Below are positions 59,049 to 64,000 of a stretch of DNA of 64,000 nt, in pieces; position 1 is the first letter of the stretch, and each line of letters opens with the position of its first letter. The position numbers were made by a program, and so were the translations under genes. Location: positions 40,169 to 104,168 of the forward strand of contig JALJEE010000226.1 in NCBI GenBank assembly GCA_023231475.1. Direction: 5' to 3'. Below the pieces are notes generated by a model, which was not told the origin of the DNA, searched no databases, and saw only the letters and a list, made by a program, of their open reading frames with translations. Origin of the DNA: Seison nebaliae (lineage: Eukaryota > Rotifera > Pararotatoria > Seisonacea > Seisonidae).

Positions 59049-59398
59049 TTTAAATGGAAATCTATGAAAATTGTAATGTACAATAAAAATTACTTTTAAT
59101 AAATATATCAATCAATTATAATATAAGTCTTATATGAATCGTTATTTTTATCAATTGGTCAATTGTTCCGTTTCACAATTGTTCGAATTAGTCCAAAAAA
59201 AATTTATAAGTATTATTGACAAAATTCAAATTGTAAGCTTATATATCTTGTCGAGATGTACACTGTTGTTGTTGAAAGAATTTCCGATATTTCTCTGTCC
59301 ATCCTTAAACTTTTTTTTCTTTTCCTATCTCATTCTTCACACACTCCTATTAGAATTTAAATTCCTTCGAAACACACATTTACATTTCCCATTGAAGT
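59049..59398. promoter_or_regulatory. Likely bidirectional promoter region, ELOF1 / hnRNP
   Basis: 350 bp separate the divergent start codons of two broadly expressed nuclear genes, so both promoters must lie here (or in 5' UTR introns). No TATA box or named motif can be assigned with confidence. Confidence 0.4.
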
Positions 59399-62168
59399 AT
59401 GAGCGAGCGAGAAAATGGTGAGCAGGTACAGGATTATACGGAGTATCAGGAAAATAACGATATCGTATCCTCCACAATAAATGATGGACAAATGATGGAG
59501 ATAAAGGAGGAAATGACGGAGAATTCGATAGATGAGAATGAGAATAAGAAGAACATTTTGTCTGGTAACGATCTGAAAGATTATCAGACGATTGTGGATA
59601 GTGGATGTATCGACAATCTCTCCGATTTGGACGAACGGGCACTCGTCGCTTTGAAGGAGATAAAGAATTTGGAGAGAGAATGTGTCATTGTCGAATTGAA
59701 ACATACGGATTATGCAGCAATCGAGAATTTGAGCGCATATATTTGTGCACTAATTAAAAGTGTGAAACAAAGAAATAAAGTACCAGAAGTGAAAGCGATG
59801 GATCCGAAAGAATTAGATAAATTATTAAAGACGAATGATTATCGATTGGAAATTTCATCGGGACAACGAAAATGTTCAAATTTCGATAAGAATTTCGCTG
59901 ACACAAAATCGAGTAAACGAGAAGTTTTCTGTGGAAAGTTACCAAAAGACGCGTACGAATATCACATTCTCCCAATCTTCTTGAAAATAGCACCGGTGGC
60001 AAGTATCAGAACGATGATGGATCCGAATTCCGGTTTTAATCGAGGCTACTGTTTCATTACTTATTTCGACAATCAAGCAGCGGATACTGCTGTGAAACAG
60101 GTTTGTAAATTATTTTAATTCCTTTCTTTCTTTCCTCTCTCTCTCTCTCTCTTTTTTTTCTTAAATTTTCTCTTCTTGATGAAGACGATGATAAATTTCT
60201 TTACAATAATTCTCTTTTTTTCTCGGAAAAATTCACTCTGAAACACATTCCACAATATCGTTAAAATAATTCCGTAAAATCGTTTACAATTCTCTTTAAT
60301 CGATCATTTTGCATCGTCGTATGCGTCGGTCGTCGATATCAATTGCGCTCGTCCAAAATCGTATAATGAACCATCTCCTTTAATTCATTATCGTCATATC
60401 GTCATCATCATCTCATCTCATACGTGATGAGAATACATGAAAATATTATTACCATTTTACAAATCTCTCGCAAACACCATCAATCCTTTGCTCGCACTCT
60501 CCATTGCTGATGATGAAATAAACAGTTGAATAATTACGAAATAATGTCTGGCAGGAACATTCGCTGTAATATTAGTGTGGCAAATGTTCGATTGTTTATT
60601 GGGAAAATACCGAAAATCAAATCTAAAGAAGAAATCGAAGAGCAAATCAAGAACATGACAGGTCTTCATTTTCCATCATCAAACAATTGTTGATAATTTA
60701 TTTCCAGATCAAGTGAAAGAGGTAATTGTTTATCCACCACCAATATCCGATGTAAATGATAATCGTAAAAATCGTGGATTCTGTTTCGTCATTTATGAAG
60801 ATCATAAATCGGCGTCAGTTGCACGTCATAAATTAACAGGCGCAAAAGTTTCCATATTTCATTTATTCATTTTCATTTCCTTAACAATTTAATTCTATTT
60901 TAGATGTTTGGAGTTTCATTTGAAGTTGATTGGGCGGAGAAACAAGATGGTTCAGAAGAAGTGACTGAAACGAATGTCTGTCATATCGGCAATTTGGCGA
61001 CGGAAGTTACTGAAGAGATTTTGAGAGAGAAATTTTCACCATTCGGAAATTTGACTCGAGTGAAGAAGATAAAAGATTATGCTTTCATCGATTTTGAGAC
61101 AACAGATGAATGTAAAAAAGCAATAGGAGAATTAAATGGATTGAAATTATTTAATAATGCCATCGAGGTTTGTTTTGCGAAACCGCCAAGTACTGATTCG
61201 AAACGAAGAGATCAAAGTAAGAAAGGTCGTGGAAAAGATATGAATGGACGTGGTGGACATGTTGGAATGATGGGAAATAATGGTGGAAATGGTATGAATA
61301 AGGGAATGGGAAATTCCCAAATGAATGGTGGTCGAAATGGATTAAATAATAATTTTCATTATAATAATTTCTCTAATGGTAATTCAACTGGAATTAATGG
61401 TGGACATATGGGAGGTGGTGTAATTGGTGGTGGTGGAATGCATCATCCACATAACAATAATTCTTCGCCTAATCATAATCCATGGGAGATGATATATCAG
61501 AAACAACATCCAAATAATGGTGCAGCTTATCATAATATGATCAGATCAGGATATATGGAACAACAATATAATCCGATGTTCAGAAATACTTATATGACAA
61601 ATACAGGAATGACTTATCCAAATATAATCAATCCACATACAGTAAATGCTAATAATGGAATGAATAATAAATCGAATGTTATGCCCTCCACATCCAAATC
61701 GAAGATGACGGGCGTTTCTCAAAAGATTACGTCCAATTCTTCGAATGGAGGAAACTCTTCAAATTCATCTAATGTGAATGGTGGAAGTAAACCACCAGTA
61801 ACGAAATTTAGTATCTTCAATTCAAGTTATAACGAACCAAAAACTGTGAACAATTCTTTGATGCTTCCCGCCAATACCATCGAAAGGAATAAGGCTGTCT
61901 TCATACCCAATGCCAATGCAGCTATGCAATATCAAATGAATTATCCAAATATGTATTCGTTCCGTGGAGCGATACCACAAAACATCATGCCAGGAATGTA
62001 TCCAGGAGGAATGAATATGAATGTGGTTATTTGAAATATTTTGAAAATTTTCAAAATTTTTTTTCATATTTATCAATTTTCTAGAGTAGAAGAGGAATGC
62101 TAAATAACGGAAATAACGGAACAGGCAATGGAGCCACAGCAGTCAAACGAGGTCGATATAATAACTGA
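59399..62168 (+). CDS. hnRNP R/Q (SYNCRIP)-type RNA-binding protein, five exons, 727 aa
   Basis: Exons 59399-60100, 60526-60661, 60708-60847, 60904-62025 and 62085-62168 join in frame. The order is that of SYNCRIP/hnRNP R (fly Syp): an acidic N-terminus, a helical NURR-like unit (SDLDERALVALKEIKNLE), and three RRMs. RRM1 has EVFCGKLPKDAYE and SGFNRGYCFITYF. RRM2 has VRLFIGKIPKIKSKEE and NRGFCFVIYEDHKSA. RRM3 has VCHIGNLATEVTEEILREKF and DYAFIDFETTDECKKAI. The C-terminus is Asn/Gly/Met-rich, with few RGG motifs compared with vertebrate members. It binds RNA in splicing, transport and translation control. The third intron-exon borders and the last donor (62022 or 62025) are chosen by phase. Confidence 0.93.
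60134..60151. repeat. (TC)n tract in hnRNP intron 1
   Basis: A short CT dinucleotide run followed by T8, just after the GTTTGT donor of the 425-nt first intron. This intron is by far the longest in the gene. Confidence 0.8.
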
Positions 62169-63250
62169 TCGATTTGATCAAAATCCTCTCCCATTCGATT
62201 AATTAATGAATATAATTAATTTCTTCACATATCTCACAATTTCTTCTTATTCGTTTTTCGTGATTTTTTTTTATCTGAAGGATGAATTTTATTTTTTTTT
62301 CTTCGTGTCTCTTTAACACAATGCAGTACGTTTGTCGAATATATTCATGTACAACACTTTCACAAAACTCTCTTTCATTTCATATCATTCATCTCATACA
62401 AAAAATCGTTTTTTGGAACTCAACTTACAAACGGTTAATCCTCTTGTTCGTCTAGGACGACACTGGTCAATTCAAAACATATTCCTCATTAAAACGCAAA
62501 TATATAATTTAATAGAAATTAAATTCATTTTGTAAATTTTTAGTCCCATCTATCGAATATTCCATTCTTAATAAGTTCGTTAACTTCAATTAAATTATAA
62601 TTATAAGATTATAAAAATTAAATCAATATTATTATTCATTAATTAAAATATCTCCCATAAACTATTAGTGAAATCTGTAAACTTCTTATGGGAGAAATCG
62701 AAAGATTTAAGAACTTAAAAATCGCCACACATCCACCGACCTATCGACCATCGAGTGTCACTATCGATTAGTACGTCCAGTAATTCCAAGTTGTATGTGG
62801 ATGCGAAGCAGTCCCCCAACGAAACACAGTGCGGCTGGATACAGTGTATGGAAGTGGCGAATATCCCTAATATCGATGTACTCTTGTGGTTTCCTATTTG
62901 CAGGTTTTCGTGTTTTGTTTGTCGATAGTTTATATCAAAGACAATTATAATTAATTATCGATAATTATAAGTAATCAACAATTATCTATCAAAATGTGAT
63001 GAATGAGCAAAATGATAATTTTTCTACAAATAACTATATTTCAATAGATATAAAGTCTCACTAAAATATTGTAGAATAATATCGAATTTATTGGTAAACA
63101 AATATCATCATTGGTCGTGATTGGTCATCTGTTGCTGTCAGAGTAGTTATATGGATAATTGAATGGAACGAAATTCGGTTCAAGTTAATAAATCGTTTCA
63201 ATGAATATGAAGGAAATAATTTAGCGTCAATAACTCCAATCGTATTATAG

Positions 63251-63439
63251 TGTAAATTATCTAACGGAACAGAAGAGAAATTTCATTCTCGAGTGAAAAT
63301 CAAATCGAAATTCACAGAACTTTTAAACAAATCAAATGGTGACCACAATATTGATCAGACTAAAAATTCATCTTCAGTGCGGAATGTTAAAGATGATAAT
63401 CCCAGACATGATCCAAGATATAATATGAGTAATTTATAA
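63251..63439 (+). other. Candidate exon (protein-like open frame without ATG)
   Basis: Open for 62 codons after an ATTATAG acceptor-like site. It reads CKLSNGTEEKFHSRVKIKSK... then a polar Asn/Asp/Arg-rich end. A GTAATT donor-like site near 63429 would allow splicing. No family recognised. Could be a 5' exon of the gene cut by the window end. Confidence 0.2.
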
Positions 63440-63547
63440 ACTAATATTACAACAGAAAGTTCTTATAATTTTAATAGGTTCATGTCAAATATAATATCAC
63501 AAATATAATCGTCCTCATCTATCGTCTATAATATAGACTCATCTATA

Positions 63548-63576
63548 ATATAGAGTCTATAATATAGACTCTATAT
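63548..63576. repeat. Perfect 14-bp inverted repeat with one-base loop
   Basis: ATATAGAGTCTATA and its exact reverse complement flank a single A at 63562. A shorter related palindrome (GTCTATA, A, TATAGAC) lies at 63524-63538. Confidence 0.85.
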
Positions 63577-63876
63577 GATTTTAAGAAGTTCTTCTCTTCT
63601 TCTTTTTCAGAATTTTGAATTTTAATTAAGAAAATCGAATAAAGCATAACGATGACAAGTTTTGCACAATCGTATGCGACATAGTGATGCTTATTCCATA
63701 TAGTTAAGCATTGAACTACGCAAATTGTTTTCTATTATGATTCCGTTTTTTATTCTTATATCCTCTATCATATTCCGTCCCTTCACAATATAAAACACAT
63801 TGGTAGGTATATAATTTTTTACTTAAACAAGCTTTTTTAAACTTAAGAGGTTTGAATCTAAATCGAATGTCTATCT

Positions 63877-64000
63877 ATGGATCATTCGTTGCTCAACAAA
63901 AAACAAACCGAGATTCACGAAACTGTTATTCACAATCTAGCAGAACTCAAAGAGCTTAAAAAACAATCAGCGACAACGATTAATATTCTCAATGAACTCA
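63877..64000 (+). CDS. Start of a coiled-coil protein gene (partial, cut by window end)
   Basis: ATG at 63877 opens a frame to the window end, 41 codons: MDHSLLNKKQTEIHETVI, then HNLAELKELKKQSATTINIL. The leucine/isoleucine spacing is that of an amphipathic, coiled-coil helix. An ATG ten bases earlier is in another frame that soon stops. Nothing more can be said about its identity. Confidence 0.4.
   Translation, partial: MDHSLLNKKQTEIHETVIHNLAELKELKKQSATTINILNEL

Larger units (their letters stand above)
62169..63876. other. Non-coding interval with a GC-richer patch and hairpins
   Basis: 1.7 kb after the hnRNP gene. About 62725-62930 is clearly GC-richer than its surroundings and contains complementary CATCCAC and GTGGATG segments about 55 bp apart. 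Two short inverted repeats lie at 63524-63576. A candidate exon at 63251-63439 is listed separately. Confidence 0.5.

Noticed and set aside
1-64000. Search for tRNA, rRNA, transposon ends, viral insertions and toxin genes
   Set aside because: No cloverleaf with a convincing T-loop, no transposase or reverse-transcriptase motifs, no viral or toxin-like gene recognised by eye; a tRNAscan-SE and RepeatMasker run would settle this.

Overview
This is a compact, AT-rich animal nuclear genome. Genes lie on both strands, often only tens to a few hundred bases apart. They are split by very short GT-AG introns, mostly about 32 to 60 nt, and many proteins carry homopolymers and ATC/ATT/GTT microsatellites (poly-Asn, poly-Ser, poly-Asp). 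An 18-kb uninterrupted plakin-repeat exon, an SDHA, an ELOF1, a mitochondrial ribosomal protein and a SYNCRIP-type hnRNP make it a metazoan. The base composition, tiny introns and homopolymers suggest a small-genome arthropod, perhaps an astigmatan mite. A nematode or another reduced invertebrate is not excluded. No prokaryotic feature, transposase, rRNA, CRISPR array or confident tRNA was seen.

Layout. 0-7.2 kb: end of an unknown gene (+), phosphatidylinositol 4-kinase beta (-), cytosolic purine 5'-nucleotidase of NT5C2 type (-). 7.2-11.8 kb: a row of six small plus-strand membrane-protein ORFs. Most have one hydrophobic segment at the extreme C-terminus, and one carries a synaptobrevin-like segment. 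Five of the six sit behind a plausible splice acceptor in the same phase, so they may be alternative 3' exons of one gene. 11.9-22.3 kb: a large unrecognised disordered protein (-), hexokinase (+), REXO4 exonuclease (-), MRTO4 (+), MRPL15 (+), PGAM5 (-). 22.3-31.4 kb: a long, mostly non-coding stretch with microsatellites and a few candidate small genes. 31.4-49.5 kb: one exon of about 6,000 codons made of plectin/plakin repeats around a disordered centre. 50.4-52.4 kb: SDHA (+). 52.6-58 kb: an unrecognised coiled-coil gene and a leucine-rich-repeat gene with an EF-hand-like end (both -). 58.7-62.2 kb: ELOF1 (-) and an hnRNP R/Q/SYNCRIP homologue (+) head to head. 62.2-64 kb: a non-coding stretch with hairpins, and the first codons of a coiled-coil gene cut by the window end.

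Most genes are unrelated housekeeping functions: glycolysis entry, the respiratory chain, mitochondrial translation and quality control, ribosome biogenesis, phosphoinositide and nucleotide metabolism, transcription elongation and RNA binding. The close packing reflects genome compaction rather than a pathway. The two unusual loci are the tail-anchored cluster at about 8.4-11.8 kb and the plakin-repeat gene. In the available sequence the plakin gene has no actin-binding, plakin or spectrin-repeat exons near it, so it looks like a stand-alone, epiplakin-like scaffold.

Exon joins were worked out by eye from splice consensus, reading phase and recalled family conservation. No alignment or transcript evidence was available.
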